64,000 nt of DNA from Annona cherimola (lineage: Eukaryota > Streptophyta > Magnoliopsida > Magnoliales > Annonaceae). The position numbers were made by a program, and so were the translations under genes. The stretch covers positions 55,122,008-55,186,007 of the forward strand of contig CM059973.1 in NCBI GenBank assembly GCA_030490835.1. The letters run 5' to 3'. Position 1 is the stretch's first letter. Each line of letters starts with the position of its first letter. The notes below the pieces were generated by a model. The model saw only the letters and a list, made by a program, of their open reading frames with translations. It searched no databases and was not told the DNA's origin. Shown here one piece after another: positions 44,359 through 55,808 of the stretch.

Positions 44359-47095
44359 TGTGGCGCTCCGAACCGGGGTGTCTGGAAGCCTTACTCCGGG
44401 ATCTTGTCGATTGGTAAATGTGACTCAGGATTGTTGCCCTAATCACGCGGCGGGTACTTAATTGGATCTCGTCCAATTTTTTTCTCTTTCTTTTTCTTTC
44501 ATCACATAAGCATACACTTTATGCATAATAGACTCATCCATATCATCATAAAACCGTTCATATCTTCTTTTATTGAAATAATTCACATAAGTACAATCCT
44601 GTTTGTAATATCCATAAAACATGACTTCAACATGATTATCATACATTTGTCCCTCTGGACGCATACATAGAACTGCAATTAAATTGCAGGTCATTTCGAC
44701 CTGGCATCCTTTATGAGTCAGCTCCATAGTCTGTTTGTCATTTTGAAAACACATATGAGTAATAATACTCAGTAAGCAAGCCTTTTTCTCTGGCAAGTAA
44801 ATATTTTTCCTTTCATTCAAATGCATTTCTCCCCATTTGGTAGGAGACACTTACCAAGTGATCAATTACCAATGGGACAGAAACCTTTTCATTTCATGAG
44901 AATGCAATGCATTCATTCATTCATGACTTTCCTTGTGCCTCCAACCTCTGGGAGGACGCCGCCGGCACACAGCACATACGCTCGGCAATAGTGAAGGGGG
45001 ACCCTCTGATTCGCTTTCTACCTCCACTAAAACTTCTTCCTTGTGCACCATGTTCATACATACACATATGTCGTCATGACATGCTCCATAAAACTTGATA
45101 AATCATTTAGAAAGTAATTTAACAAGCAGTTAGCAATCATTTCATGTAAAGCATTATAGGAATGGTCATCCTTAAATATAATTCATAAAACATGTGAGCA
45201 AACAATTTGCAATCATTTAAAAATATTTTAGAAAGCATATAGCTTGCTTACCTCCTCAGTCTGTGTCCTCCACCTTTTCCTTTCCTCTTCCTATACAAGG
45301 AAAAATGATATTTTATCTATATCATTCCATGTCTTAGATTGCTTTCCATGCATCATTCATTACCTCTTTTCTAAAAAGGTTAATCTTATAAAGATACTTG
45401 GTCATTATCTCCTTATATGGATTTTTATCCATAAATCCTTTAAAAATTTCATCCTTATATCTTCATAAAATATAAAAATAAATCTCAATTTTTCCCAAAA
45501 TCACGTTGTTCACTGTTGATAATTACTGTTCATGTCATTGTAGAAAAATTGTTGTAGCAAATTACTGTTCATGGTACTGTTCATATTTACTGTTCACTCG
45601 AGGTTACTGTTCACAGCAACGTGGGTAGTTCATGGGTTCCAAAAATTGACATTTTTCCCAAAAATAAAAAATGTCATGACATAGCTTATGTTTAGTATAT
45701 CATGAGAAAATTTATGAATTTCGAATTTATCATCATTAACTTGGCCAAATAAATCATTTTCTCCATATACTAAAAATCAACATAAATTTACTTAAGCATA
45801 ATCCTTAATTCCAAAAATCATGAAATTAATATATCATCATTCCAACATCATATTTATCATAATCATTTATCCCAAATCATCATTTATTAATATTGGAGCA
45901 TTATTTACATATATCATATGCTATCTTCCCGAATGCTCTATCTTTGCTCCAAATTTTCGATGTTTTGGTATAATTTCAATTAAGCATTATAACAGTACTT
46001 ATTTTCTCATGCTTAGACATTATCTAAGTATGGTTTTACCCTACTTAACATCCAAAAGAAATTTGGATAGAAATCGCTTACTCGAGTGGAGATATTCCTG
46101 TTTTTCTCACACTTTCTCTCTCTAACTTTCTCCTCTTCTTTCTCCTCAAGGCTAAAACGTGGTGGGGGTGGAAAATGCTCAAATGGAGCTGGGTTTGCTG
46201 TGCTTTGGACGTCCCCCCTTGGCCCCTATTTATATAGGGCTTGATTTTTCATAAAATTGGATTTTACCCCCCCTTGCTAAAGGTGTGAAATTGCAAATGT
46301 GTTTTTTTCCAATTTCAAAAGGTGCATGGAGCCTTGTGCAGCCCACCCTAGGCCTGCTCCAGCCCCCCTATGGCAGCCCTATTTTTTCTAGATTTTTAAT
46401 TTATTAAAATTTATTTATTTTAAGCTAATTAAATCCTAGCCCTTGATTTATGATCATGATGAATATGGACCATTGATTTTGGTCAAATTCCCAACTACCC
46501 CCCTGCTCACGCCCCTGCCATTGCTGCTTTTCATTTAATTTTTTTATTTTTTAATTATTTAATTTAATATAAAGTCAAATGGAATTTAATGAAAAAGATA
46601 AGTTACTTTTTGATCTCCATTTGACGTTTCATCTTGACCCTTGATTTGTGATTTTCATCACATCTTAACCCATTCATCATGTTCATCATAAATTTTTAAC
46701 TATCCATAAAAAATTTCATCGAAATCCGACGTTCGGATTGCAAATTATGAATTTTTCTTTAATTTTCCACAAAAATCCAAAATTGGATTAAAATATCAAA
46801 AAGAATTGCTATTTCGCCCTATAGTGATTAAATCTCTTTTTCGTCTTTTTGTGATTAAGTTAATCCAAGTTATTAACTCTTAATCATGTGTCTTAATCCC
46901 AAGGTTAGTATTCACACATACTATTCACGTATACTATTCACGTGCACTATTCACGTACACTATTCATCTGAATTTCATAATTATTTTATCCTCTATTCCC
47001 ACATATTTCATATTCATGAATATATATTTCATTAATACATTACCTAGGATTTACAACCCTAGGGTTTTATACGTGTTTAAGATTGGGGTTTCACA
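44359..47095 (-). mobile_element. Tekay-like solo LTR, 2.7 kb
   Basis: Minus orientation, TGTGAAACCCCAATC... to ...GAGCGCCACA, with a perfect TACTT duplication (44354-44358, 47096-47100). It interrupts the leader between CTTCTACTT and CTAAAGAAAA, which are contiguous in the inverted copy. A TATA box (minus TATATAAATAGGG) lies near 46230. It has repeated TGAACAGTA motifs at about 45520-45620 and ACTATTCACGT repeats at 46915-46965. The start resembles the LTR fragment at 18756. Confidence 0.88.
44458..44850 (-). CDS. Unexplained 130-codon ORF inside the Tekay-like LTR
   Basis: Minus strand. Starts MSPTKWGEMHLNERKNIYLP and ends REKNWTRSN. It has six cysteines and a charged C-terminal third (NKRRYERFYDDMDESIMHK). 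It lies 1.4 kb downstream of the LTR TATA box, in the R/U5 part. No domain, signal peptide or membrane segment is recognised. It may be a chance open frame. Coding is unproven. Confidence 0.2.
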   Translation of the reverse strand: MSPTKWGEMHLNERKNIYLPEKKACLLSIITHMCFQNDKQTMELTHKGCQVEMTCNLIAVLCMRPEGQMYDNHVEVMFYGYYKQDCTYVNYFNKRRYERFYDDMDESIMHKVYAYVMKEKEREKNWTRSN

Positions 47096-47399
47096 TACTT
47101 CTAAAGAAAAAATTCAGAAAAATCCGTCAGATACTGGGAAAGGGTCTTGTAGTGCTTCCGAAAAGTATATTCTTAATATTTGAATTTGAAATTTTCTTAT
47201 ATCTCTTGGCAAGTAAGAATAGTTTTTTTAAGTTCATCCTACAGCATCCTACAGGTTAGTTATTTTGTGCACAACTCAAATTATAGTAGTATACATCGGT
47301 GTGCTTTAAATTGCATTCTTACTTCATTCTTATTCACTTCTCTTTACATCAACCATAGTTAACAAATTTAGAACTCGCTGCCTCCGTGAAAGGATTATC

Positions 47400-48520
47400 T
47401 AAAACTTGTAACTTCTAAATGAAAAACATGATTCTTTGGCTGAGAAATTTGAGACTTTATCACAAAAACAAGAAAATCTTTCTAATAAAGTGCCTCCTAT
47501 AAAGCATGACATTCAAGAATTAAACCAACAATATCAACTCCAACTAACAGCCTAAACTGAAGCCATTTTAAAGCGAATAAGTAACCTTTTCAAGAATCTC
47601 ATCCCAAAACCTCATATAGGCACTTCTGGTAACATGAGGCAAAACCAAAATCCAAAAGGTCCACATCACCAACACATAAGCACTCTTTCAACACCGAGTG
47701 CATTTAGAGAACATCATCAGTGTTTAAATATGGGTAGAAAAATATTAGTTGAAAACCTGGAAAGTTTCCATAATCAACGAGCACACGGAAATGAGTTTCT
47801 AGAACAAACTAGGATTCCAAGACAGGATTTCTATTGACAACCACAAGAAGAACCTCTTTAAAACTATGCCCATCCTCGAGGAAAATAATGTCACCAGAAA
47901 AATTAAAATTGATAATCCAGCTTTGATGAGAGACTTGATCTTAGCAGCTTCATAAATTGGATAACAACACTTAAAAAAAATTTCAGATGGTACAATATGA
48001 CTAATACCCGGTGCATAAGATTTGCCACAATGATGCTGGCAAAATCAGCCCAACATTACTGGTTTGGAGTTAAAAAAGGCATCGAACAAGGTAGAGAGCC
48101 AGAAATCACTACTTGGACTGAAATGAAAAATAAGTTAAAAATGAAATATGTGTCTCACCACCATAAAGAACAACTAATGAACCAATGAATGAATTTAAAG
48201 CAAGATAACATGAGCGTCGGTGAATGTTACCAACAATTTGACAATTTATTTCTCAAATGTCAAATTAATCAAGATAAGTGGGTGACACGGAAAAATTTTG
48301 TCAATGGGCTTACACCTGAACTAAAAAGAGAATTAGATTTACATGCCCCATATACTCTTGAAGTAGTTCTTAAATCCTTGAATCTTGAGCAATTTCACCA
48401 AATTCCACCTTTTAGAATGTCTATTAGCAAGGTGGAGAGTACCAGACAACTAAGAATTTATCTGGACAAGTGTCTTCCCAACAGAAAATGCACAAAATAG
48501 AGGTAGTAACGACCCTATTT
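47400..48520 (+). pseudogene. Gag of the chromovirus
   Basis: In pieces. The leader part has coiled-coil-like text and the RQNQNPKGPHHQHISTLS region (47634-47837). The gag core is split over 47997-48188 (AKSAQHYWFGVKKGIEQGRE, TTWTEMKNKLKMKYV) and 48189-48500 (MNLKQDNMSVGECYQQFDNL, FVNGLTPELKRELDLHAPYT). A stop separates QLMNQ from MNLKQ. A zinc knuckle CFNCHDKGHTASRC follows near 48595-48640. The gene is repeated, inverted, at 50160-48964. Confidence 0.82.
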
Positions 48521-48579
48521 AGAATTTAAATAGGAATGTCAACTCAAGTGGTTTGTCTAGTTCGCGTCCTAGGTTTTCA

Positions 48580-48965
48580 AAGATTGAGTGTTTCAATTGT
48601 CATGATAAAGGTCATACTGCATCTCGTTGCCCTAACCATACTCTTGCATTCAATGCACATGTGTATGAAGACTACAATAAAAAGACATTGATAAGGTAGT
48701 TGATTCCTCAGAGGAACCGGATGATCTTCGTCTAGAATTAGTGGGCGAACAAGATGAGTATGGAAATGTAAGTGTCATGAGATGCATCTTGTCCACACCT
48801 GATTCTACAAATGATTGGAGGCGAACTACTATTTTTTATGCATTTTTCACATGCAGTGATGTTTTGTGCAAAGTTATTATCAATGAGGATAGTTCTATGA
48901 ATGTAGTCTCAAAAGCTGGTTTAGCTAGAATGAAATTAAAACTTGAGCCTCATCCGCAACCTTAA
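48580..48965 (+). pseudogene. Zinc knuckle and protease start of the chromovirus
   Basis: ECFNCHDKGHTASRCPNHTL (CX2CX4HX4C) is followed, after a shift, by an acidic linker (EEPDDL) and by 48741-48965 (VGEQDEYGNVSVMRCILSTP, SSMNVVSKAGLARMKLKLEP). The second part has the position and tail of a Ty3 protease, but the active-site aspartate is not recognisable in its usual context. The frame then runs into the inverted copy. Confidence 0.65.
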
Positions 48966-51279
48966 TTCTAGACCAAGATCATCCGGTTCCTCAAAATAAT
49001 CAACCACCTCATCAATATCCTTTCAGTATAATCTTTAGACGCGTGCGCACCGAACGCAAGAGTACAGTTAGGGCAACGAGATGCAATATAACCTTACCAT
49101 GACAATCGAAACACTCAACCTTTGACTACTTAGGACGCAAACTAGACAGACCACTTGAGTTGGCATTCCTATTAAAATTCTAAACTGGGTTGTTACTACC
49201 TCTACTTTGTGCATTTCTGCGTTGGGAAAACACTTGTCCAGATAAATTCTTAGATTTCTGGTACTCCCGGACTTGCTAAGTAGACCGTCTAAAAGGTGAA
49301 ATTTAGTGAAATTACTCAAGATCCAAGGCTTTAAAAACTACTTCAAAGGTATATGGGACATGTAAAGTTAATTCTTTTTTTATTTTAGGTGTAAGCTCAC
49401 TGACAAATTTTTTCCATGTCACCCACTTCTGTTGATTAATTTGACATCTGAGAAATAAATTGTCAAATTGTTAGTAATATTCACTGATGCTCATATTACC
49501 TTCCCTCAAATTCATCCATTGGTCCATCAGTTGTTATCTACGGCAGTGAGGCACATATCTCATTTTTAACTCATTTTTCATTTCAACCCAAGTAGTGATT
49601 TCTGGCACTCTATCTTGTTCAATGTCTCTTTTAACTCCTAACCAATAATGTTGGGCTGATTCTGTCCGCATCATTGTGACAAATCTTATGCACTAACAAT
49701 TAATCATATTATACCATCTGAAAAATCTTTCAAATTCAATTATCCGATTTATGAAGCTGCTAGGAACAAACCTCTCATCAAAACTAGGGAACTTTAATTT
49801 TTCTAGTGACATCATCAACCCCAAAGATGAGCATAGTTTCAAAAACAGGTTGTTCTTGTGGCGGTCAATGAAAGTCTCATCTTGGAATCCTAGTTCGTTC
49901 CAGAAACTCATTTCAGTGTGTTTATTGATTATGGAAACTTTTTGGATTTTCAACTGATATTTTTCTACCCATATTTACATACTAATCATGTTCTCCAAGT
50001 GCACCTCGTGTTGGAAGAATACCTATATGTTTGTAATGTGGACCTTTTAGACTTTGGTTTTGCCCCATGTTACTAGAAGTGCCTATATGAGGTTCTGGGA
50101 TGGGACTTTTTAAAATGTTGCTTACCTATTCCCTATAAAATGGCTTCAGTGTGGGCTATTATTTGGAGTCGAAATCATTTACTTAATTCTTGAATGCCAT
50201 GCTTTATATGAGGCACTTTATCAAAAAGATTTTCTTGCTTTTGTGATAAAGTGTCAAATTTCTCGACCAAAGAATCATGTTTTTCATTTAAAAGTTCAGA
50301 ACTTTTAGATAATCTTTTCACGAAGGCAGCAACTTCTAAATTTGTAACTATGGTTGATGCGAAGAAAAGTGAATAGAAATGAAGTAAGAATGAAATTCAA
50401 AGTGCACTAATGTGTGCTACTATAATTTGAATTGTGCACAAAATAACTTACCTATGGGATGTTGTAGGATGAACTTAAAAAACTATTCTTACTTGCCAAA
50501 AGATATAAGAAAATTTCAAATTCAAATAGTAAGAATATACATTTCAGAAGCGCTATAAGACCTTTTCCTAGTATCTGATGGATTTTTCTGAATTTTTTTT
50601 TTCTTTGGAAGTAGAAGGCCTTTCTGTAATTTCTGAAAATTCTGGGGGCTATTGTGCAATTCTCAGATAGATCTGGAATCTACTTGGTGCTACGTAATGT
50701 TGAAAATTTTCATTTGGTAGAAATTTTTAGAGGTAGCATGAACAGTAACTTGAACAGTATCTCGCATTTTCCAACCACTGTGTGGTGGCTAAAAATTTGT
50801 CACTTGCAAAATTCTGCCACTGCCTCAATCTCCCTTTGAAATTTCACCGGGCTTTGCTCTGATACCAACTTGATGCAAGATGAATAGAGAAAAAGAGAAA
50901 GGATCCTCTCAAGGGGAAAAGGAGGGACGACAAAAAAAGGAATTAGAGGAATTAGGGATGGAGAAGAGAAGACAATTTTAGGGATAGCAAAATCTTAAAA
51001 TCAATTGCCAAAATAAATTATCTTAAATAAAGCCTCTAAAACCCTATCTATAGAAAAATGTAACTTAAGCACTAAGAAAGTGAAACTCTACACAACTTGC
51101 AAACTTACCTTATAAGTAAACTTGCATACTAGGCTAACTTATACAACAAGTAACTTGTGCCCTGAGAAATAATTAAAGAATAAAAACCTTATAATCTGAA
51201 CCGTTCATAAAAAATAAACCCTAGTTTCTACAATTGCACCTCGAATAGGTACGGAGTGGGTGCATATCAATATGATCTC
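48964..51279 (-). mobile_element. Inverted partial copy: LTR-PBS-gag of the same chromovirus
   Basis: Minus strand: LTR 51279-50871 (lacking the first four bases TGAT), intact primer site (50867-50856), leader, gag pieces (including RNLRIYLDKCFPNAEMHKVE, 49319-49068) and zinc-knuckle region, ending at TCTAGAATT near 48964. The matching plus-strand point is about 48738, so the two arms face each other across about 225 bp. The copy occupies the place of RT, RNase H and most of integrase. Confidence 0.85.
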
Positions 51280-52125
51280 CACTTTAGCACTGAGCTAAAA
51301 TTTTCTTCAGCCCTTCATCCACAGACTGATGATCAAACTGAAGTCATTGACCAAAGATTGAGAGATTTACTTAGATGTTTAGTAGGTGAGCACATAGGAA
51401 CTTGGGACTCAGTTTTACCAATCGTAGAGTTTGCCTGTAACAATTCTATAAAAAGATCTACAGGAACATCTCCATTTGAAATTATCCAAGGTTATGCTCC
51501 TCGTACTCCTATTGATTTTGTTTCTTTACCACCCAATTGTCATGTCTCTACTTCTGCCAATCCATTTGCACAACATATTCATGATGTTCATGCTACTATA
51601 AGGAGAAAAATTGCACTTAGTAATGACACTTATAAGATAGTTGCAGATGCTTATCATAGACAATATGAATTTAATGAAGGTGATTATGTTATTGTTTGTA
51701 TACGACCTGAACAAATTCCAAAAAAAAAAAAAATTTCTTCTAAAAAGTTGCATACACAAGCCAATGGTCATTTCCAAATTCTTTAAAAGATTGGACCAAA
51801 TGCATACATTTTTTACTTGCCTACAGATATAGGAATTAGTTTAACATTCAATGTAGAATATTTGGTACCCTATAGAGGCACCTTCGAGTCTCCTCAATTG
51901 CCTGCAGGTATATCAAGTCAATAAGCTTCCTCATCTAATCCTGCACGAGTTCTACTTTAAGCTTCAATTGCATCTCCATATCGGATTGAAAGAATTCTCC
52001 AAAATGAAATTATTAATTCTCCTTCAGGCAGATATCATTGATATCTCGTTCAATGGAAGAACAAATTACATGCTAATACCACTTGAATATCTGAAGATGA
52101 ACTTCAACATTTAGATCCAAATTGC
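51280..52125 (+). pseudogene. Integrase C-terminal part and chromodomain of the chromovirus
   Basis: HPQTDDQTEVIDQRLRDLLR (with the catalytic-glutamate region), VEFACNNSIKRSTGTSPFEI and QYEFNEGDYVIVCIRPEQIP are standard integrase C-terminal text. After a stop at 51784, IERILQNEIINS, YLVQWKNK and ISEDELQHLDP (about 51979-52125) form a chromodomain. Two TGA codons break it, one where tryptophan is expected. The N-terminal integrase is missing. Confidence 0.85.
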
Positions 52126-52183
52126 TTAAGTAATATCATCAAGATAACTCTCCGGAGGCAAGTTCTTTTCAACTAGGGAGAAT

Positions 52184-52597
52184 TGATGTAGATCATGTTG
52201 ACATGCGCCCACTCCATACCTATGCGATGCGCGATCATAGAAATTAAAATTTATTTTTATAAACAGTTCAGATTATGATGTTTATTTTTTTATTATTTCT
52301 TAAAGCACAAGCTATTTGTTGTATAAGTTAGCCTAGTATACAAGTTTAATTATATGGCAAGTTTGCAAATTGCGTAGAGTTTCGCTTCCTTATTGCTTAA
52401 GTTACCTTTTCGGTAAATAGGGTTATAGAGACTTTAGGTAAGACAGTTTATTTTGGTAATTGATTTTGAGATTTTGCTTTCCCTAAAATTTTCTTCTTTT
52501 CTCCGACCCTAATTCCTCCAATTCTTTTCTCTTTCTTCCCTCCTTTTCCCCTTGAGAGGATCTTTCTTCTTTCTTATCTTCTACTTGTCCACCATCA
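52184..52597 (+). repeat. 3' LTR of the chromovirus
   Basis: 414 bp, TGATGTAGATCATG to CCACCATCA. The preceding AACTAGGGAGAAT (52171-52183) is the polypurine tract. Confidence 0.87.
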
Positions 52598-52733
52598 GAG
52601 GGTAATCATTAGGAGTAAAGGGAATAAATTTAAAATAGATGGATTAGTTGTATCGAAACATGTTAATAAATAATTGGAAAGAATGGTAGTTATATAGAAA
52701 GGGGTGGAAAAGTAGGGGAAAACAAAACAGAAC

Positions 52734-53234
52734 ATTATTTGAAATGGCAAACGATGGCACACATAAAAAGTCGGAAAAGATGGGAAGATGCAAGCCTTCT
52801 TATATAGTCCAATAACGTAAAGCATCAATAAATGTGATGTACTAAATTAAGATTTGAGTCACCACGTATGCTTAAAGAAAATGTTGCCAACCAAAGAATG
52901 AGATGTAAGAAAATTAACATCAATGAGCAAGACATAAGATAAGAAGAGAATCTTATGAAAACATAACAGAAAAATGGCAAACGGTGGCATACTAAGAAGT
53001 CGCAAAAGATTGGGGAGACAGCAGACATAAGAACACCAAAGATTCTGATATATCCTCCACCCAAAGTTTGGCTCACCATTGAAAGATGCAACAAGTTTCC
53101 AAAGCAACTACCAGAAAACGAAACAAGTCTGGTGCCTTCTTAGCCTCTAATTGCCTGGGAATATACACATTAGAAACATAATATTTCATCCAAACTAGAA
53201 TCAATATTTACAATGACAAGACAGTTGAAGTTAC
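52734..53234 (-). other. Intron 1 start of the TRF-like gene, with a duplicated segment
   Basis: Noncoding. 52817-52940 (ACTAAATTAAGATTTGAGTC, AAGAAAATGTTGCCAACC) repeats host sequence at 43446-43573. GGCAAACG-TGGCA occurs at about 52748 and again at 52977. This was a local tandem duplication before the MITE and chromovirus arrived. Confidence 0.55.
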
Positions 53235-54128
53235 CATTAGAGCCCCGAAATTCTCTCTTGGGCGCCCTCTACGTACTGTCAGGGCATATGGAGCCTGAAC
53301 ACCAGAACCTCCAGTGGAGTCCAGCCTAGTGACAAAAGCTGCTCCTGTTCTTCCAATAATGTGAACAGGCCGGATCTATGATTTTGTGAAGGACTGGCTG
53401 CAGGCAGAATGTTTTACTGCTCCACTGCCTTCTTTTGACCCTACTTCTGAAAGTTCTTCAATATACCGTCTAGTTGGCTTCCTAACCCTTTTACCAGCAG
53501 TCTGCCCCATCTGGAGATCTCCACTTTTCATGTCCCATTCTATTTCAGATTTCCTCAATTTATTGCTAGGTAACGCCCATGAGTGATCGTCTGTTAGTTC
53601 AGGTGTATGAGTTGGCAAGCCTGCATCCGTGGCTTGTTCTGCAATCCAACAACAATTATTGCACTGAGTGCACTCCATATGCATTTGTTCTGTTTGTTCA
53701 ACTTTCTTGTGAGCTGAAGCCTTCTCCTTAGTAACAACTCCCATTGAAATATCACAAAAATTAGCTAACCTTGTTGCTATTCGTCTCTTAAGCCACCACT
53801 TATCCTTGACAGAAATTTCTTGCCCAAAGGTTGCCTTAAAAGTTTCCTGAAGTGCTCTTATGGAAAGATTCTTCAACATCTCTTTTCTAAGGGGAAATTC
53901 AGGCTTGAAGCCAGAAAAGCTGAACACATCAGGTCCAAAAAGCCCACCAACAATTGTCTCATTCTTCGTTCTTCGACTTGTTTCAGTACTTGTCAATGAT
54001 GCAGTGTGATCAGCATTAAATCTTGGAGAGCACATAGGAACTGTTTCCAGTGAGGGATGATCGGTATGGAGGTCATCGAAAAAAGCTGAAGACCAGTCAT
54101 CTTGATTAGAATGGCTCAACGTTTCCAT
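53235..54128 (-). pseudogene. TRF-like gene, N-terminal exon
   Basis: ATG at 54128, 298 codons in one frame ending ALM at a GTAACT donor. It holds a hydrophobic-basic block (GGLFGPDVFSFSGFKPEFPL, KNLSIRALQETFKATFGQ, KDKWWLKRRIATRLANFCDI), then QTAGKRVRKPTRRYIEELSE and, after a TAG at 53376-53378, IRPVHIIGRTGAAFVTRLDS and the AT-hook RRGRPRENF. The frame is continuous on both sides of the TAG, so it is most simply a CAG-to-TAG change. The start is the first ATG after an in-frame stop. An upstream exon is possible, since TTATAG just before the ATG could be an acceptor. Confidence 0.75.
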
Positions 54129-54131
54129 GAA

Positions 54132-54200
54132 CTATAAGCAATTAGCACAAGATTCATAAGATAATCGAAGTTTCTCTTCTTGTTTCACCCTTTGAAGCAT
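54132..54200 (-). other. Short upstream ORF
   Basis: ATG at 54200 opens 22 codons (MLQRVKQEEKLRLSYESCAN...) ending with TAG three bases before the ATG of the TRF-like exon. It could be a uORF or the end of an upstream exon. Confidence 0.25.
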
Positions 54201-54741
54201 CTCCTTGATATATTACAAAGTTCATAAAAATAGGACTAAAGAAAATCAGCAAACCAGAAACACATAAGTTTATTCCCCAGGCAAATGCACAAATAATTGA
54301 GGGAGAGAGAAAGACAAATGTTGGTTAAAGAAAGACAAATGTTGGTTAAAGATAGTTTATGCATATATTAAAAATAGATATTTGTTTACACAGACGAACA
54401 GATATGAGAAGGAGAAATTTTTAGATTAAAATATATGAAAAATGATTATTGCTGATTAGTAAAAGAACAGGCTACATAATTAGTCATTCAATAACAATGT
54501 AAAAATGCAAAATAACCAAAAAAATCATGATTTTTTATCTACTCAGATTAAGAAACTTTATGTCAGACATTTACTAGGTTGCGATCAACAAAGAAGATGC
54601 CTGACAGATAAATAAGGTTGACATGCACTATGCAGAAAAAACAGACAAGGACAACAAAGATTGGACCCAGATATCTTAAGCCACTATTCGAATATGATAA
54701 CTCAGAATGCCACAATTAATACCTTTTTAATGGTACGAAAA
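54201..54741. other. Upstream region of the TRF-like gene
   Basis: AT-rich, no recognised exon. A 21-bp tandem duplication (AAAGACAAATGTTGGTTAAAG) sits at 54310-54351. No clear TATA box could be assigned. Confidence 0.4.
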
Positions 54742-55210
54742 AGGATTAATTCCAAATACAGCTACAAATTTAACCTCTATTTCCATATTGACCACACAGT
54801 TATAAAAATAGCAAATATGATCACATAATTTCACCATAGTTCCAAATATGACAATACCATGTGATTTTACCAAAATGCCCTTGGCTAAGCCTAAGTCCAT
54901 CAGCCTCTTTTTCCAATAAAGAATGATTTTTATTTATGTTGTTATAGCTTTGTATTTTGATAACCATATACACCATTGACTTATTTTTTGTCCAGGTTAG
55001 GCTTTAGCCGACGGTATTTTAGTAAAAATGCATGGGCGAAAATTAATGATGCTATCATATTTGGGAGGTGGAAATGTGTAGTCATATTTGCTAGTTTTAT
55101 AAATGTACAGTTATAAGAGGAAATAGAGGTCCCATAAAAAGGGAAAAAAACAAAAAACAAAAAACAAAGGAAATAGAGGTAAAATTTGTAGTCATCTTTG
55201 AAATTAACCT
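54742..55210. repeat. MITE with about 42-bp inverted ends
   Basis: The left end AGGATTAATTCCAAATACAG and the reversed right end AGGTTAATTTCAAAGATGAC continue with CTACAAATTT-ACCTCTATTTCC on both sides. 469 bp, no ORF. Confidence 0.8.
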
Positions 55211-55255
55211 ATAAGACTAACATCCTCCAAGAATAGCCTCTTTGATGCAAAATTA

Positions 55256-55808
55256 AGGGTGTAACCCAGCGAGGCTCAACCCATGACCTAGCTAACCCAA
55301 CCCGGTTTTGGTGGATTAGAGTGAATTTTCAAACCATCAACCAATTTATACATGTCATATAACCAATTTAAATAAATAAGTTATAACGGGTTCAGAACAT
55401 CCAACCCATCAACCCGCATAATCCGTTTACACCTTATAAAATAAAAAATTCAATATTTTCTTAATACTTATTTTACAAGATATGCATAATTATTGAAAAT
55501 AGAATCAACATTCCATTTAAGAATAATATGAAAATTGATCTTTTAAACTCAAGTAAATCATTAGTGTTAGAAGATTTTGTTGATTATTTAGGATTATATT
55601 TATATAGTTTATTATTTTAATTTTTATTATTCAACTCATTTTCAACCCATTAGCAACTCACAAGTTGATCCATTTATGCTACACGAATTATTGTTGCAGT
55701 TTTTACAAATGAGTTGTAAATGGATTCAAGTTTAGGTTTTTTTTGAAAAAAATGGGATAGTGCTAGCATTAGCCTCCAACCCACATAAACTAACCTGGTT
55801 ACAGCCCT
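55256..55808. repeat. hAT-like non-autonomous element
   Basis: Ends AGGGTGTAACC and (reversed right) AGGGCTGTAACC, of hAT type. Inside are CAACCC/GGGTT-rich subterminal motifs. An 8-bp target duplication could not be confirmed. Confidence 0.5.

Larger units (their letters stand above)
43661..52597 (+). mobile_element. Defective chromovirus (Ty3/gypsy) with internal inverted copy and nested LTR
   Basis: LTR to LTR, flanked by TAGGG (43656-43660) and GAGGG (52598-52602). Order: 5' LTR, initiator-Met-type primer site, leader interrupted by a Tekay-like LTR (44359-47095), gag, zinc knuckle, protease start, an inverted copy of LTR-PBS-gag (48964-51279), integrase C-terminal part and a decayed chromodomain, 3' LTR. 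RT, RNase H and most of integrase are absent. Without the nested LTR it is about 6.2 kb. It lies antisense within an intron of the TRF-like gene. Confidence 0.88.
32846..54128 (-). pseudogene. TRF-like SANT/Myb (telobox) protein gene, probably inactivated
   Basis: Minus-strand split gene. The product type is a nuclear Myb/SANT protein of the plant TRF-like group, whose Myb domain ends in the VDLKDKWR telobox motif and which may bind telomere-type DNA. Order of pieces: an N-terminal exon with a basic GKRVRKPTRRYIEE motif and an AT-hook RRGRPRENF (54128-53235); two tentative exons (41646-41515, 41357-41238); the SANT exon ending SVDLK (40803); an exon starting DKWR (35604-35547); and a C-terminal exon with PIPAPILV and RELAEMH (32980-32846). 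In-frame TAG (53376-53378) and TGA (32921-32923) interrupt conserved stretches, and the last junction is out of phase. Introns of 5-12 kb hold retrotransposons. A functional allele with unseen splicing cannot be fully excluded. Confidence 0.75.

Noticed and set aside
52859..53107. 82-89-codon minus frames next to the TRF-like exon
   Set aside because: They overlap the duplicated intron segment and are low-complexity hydrophobic; no splice support.
53140..53154. Short exon giving MAIRG-stop as the end of the TRF-like protein
   Set aside because: It has splice-like signals, but conserved SANT and C-terminal exons lie further downstream on the same strand, so this stop is unlikely to be the real end.
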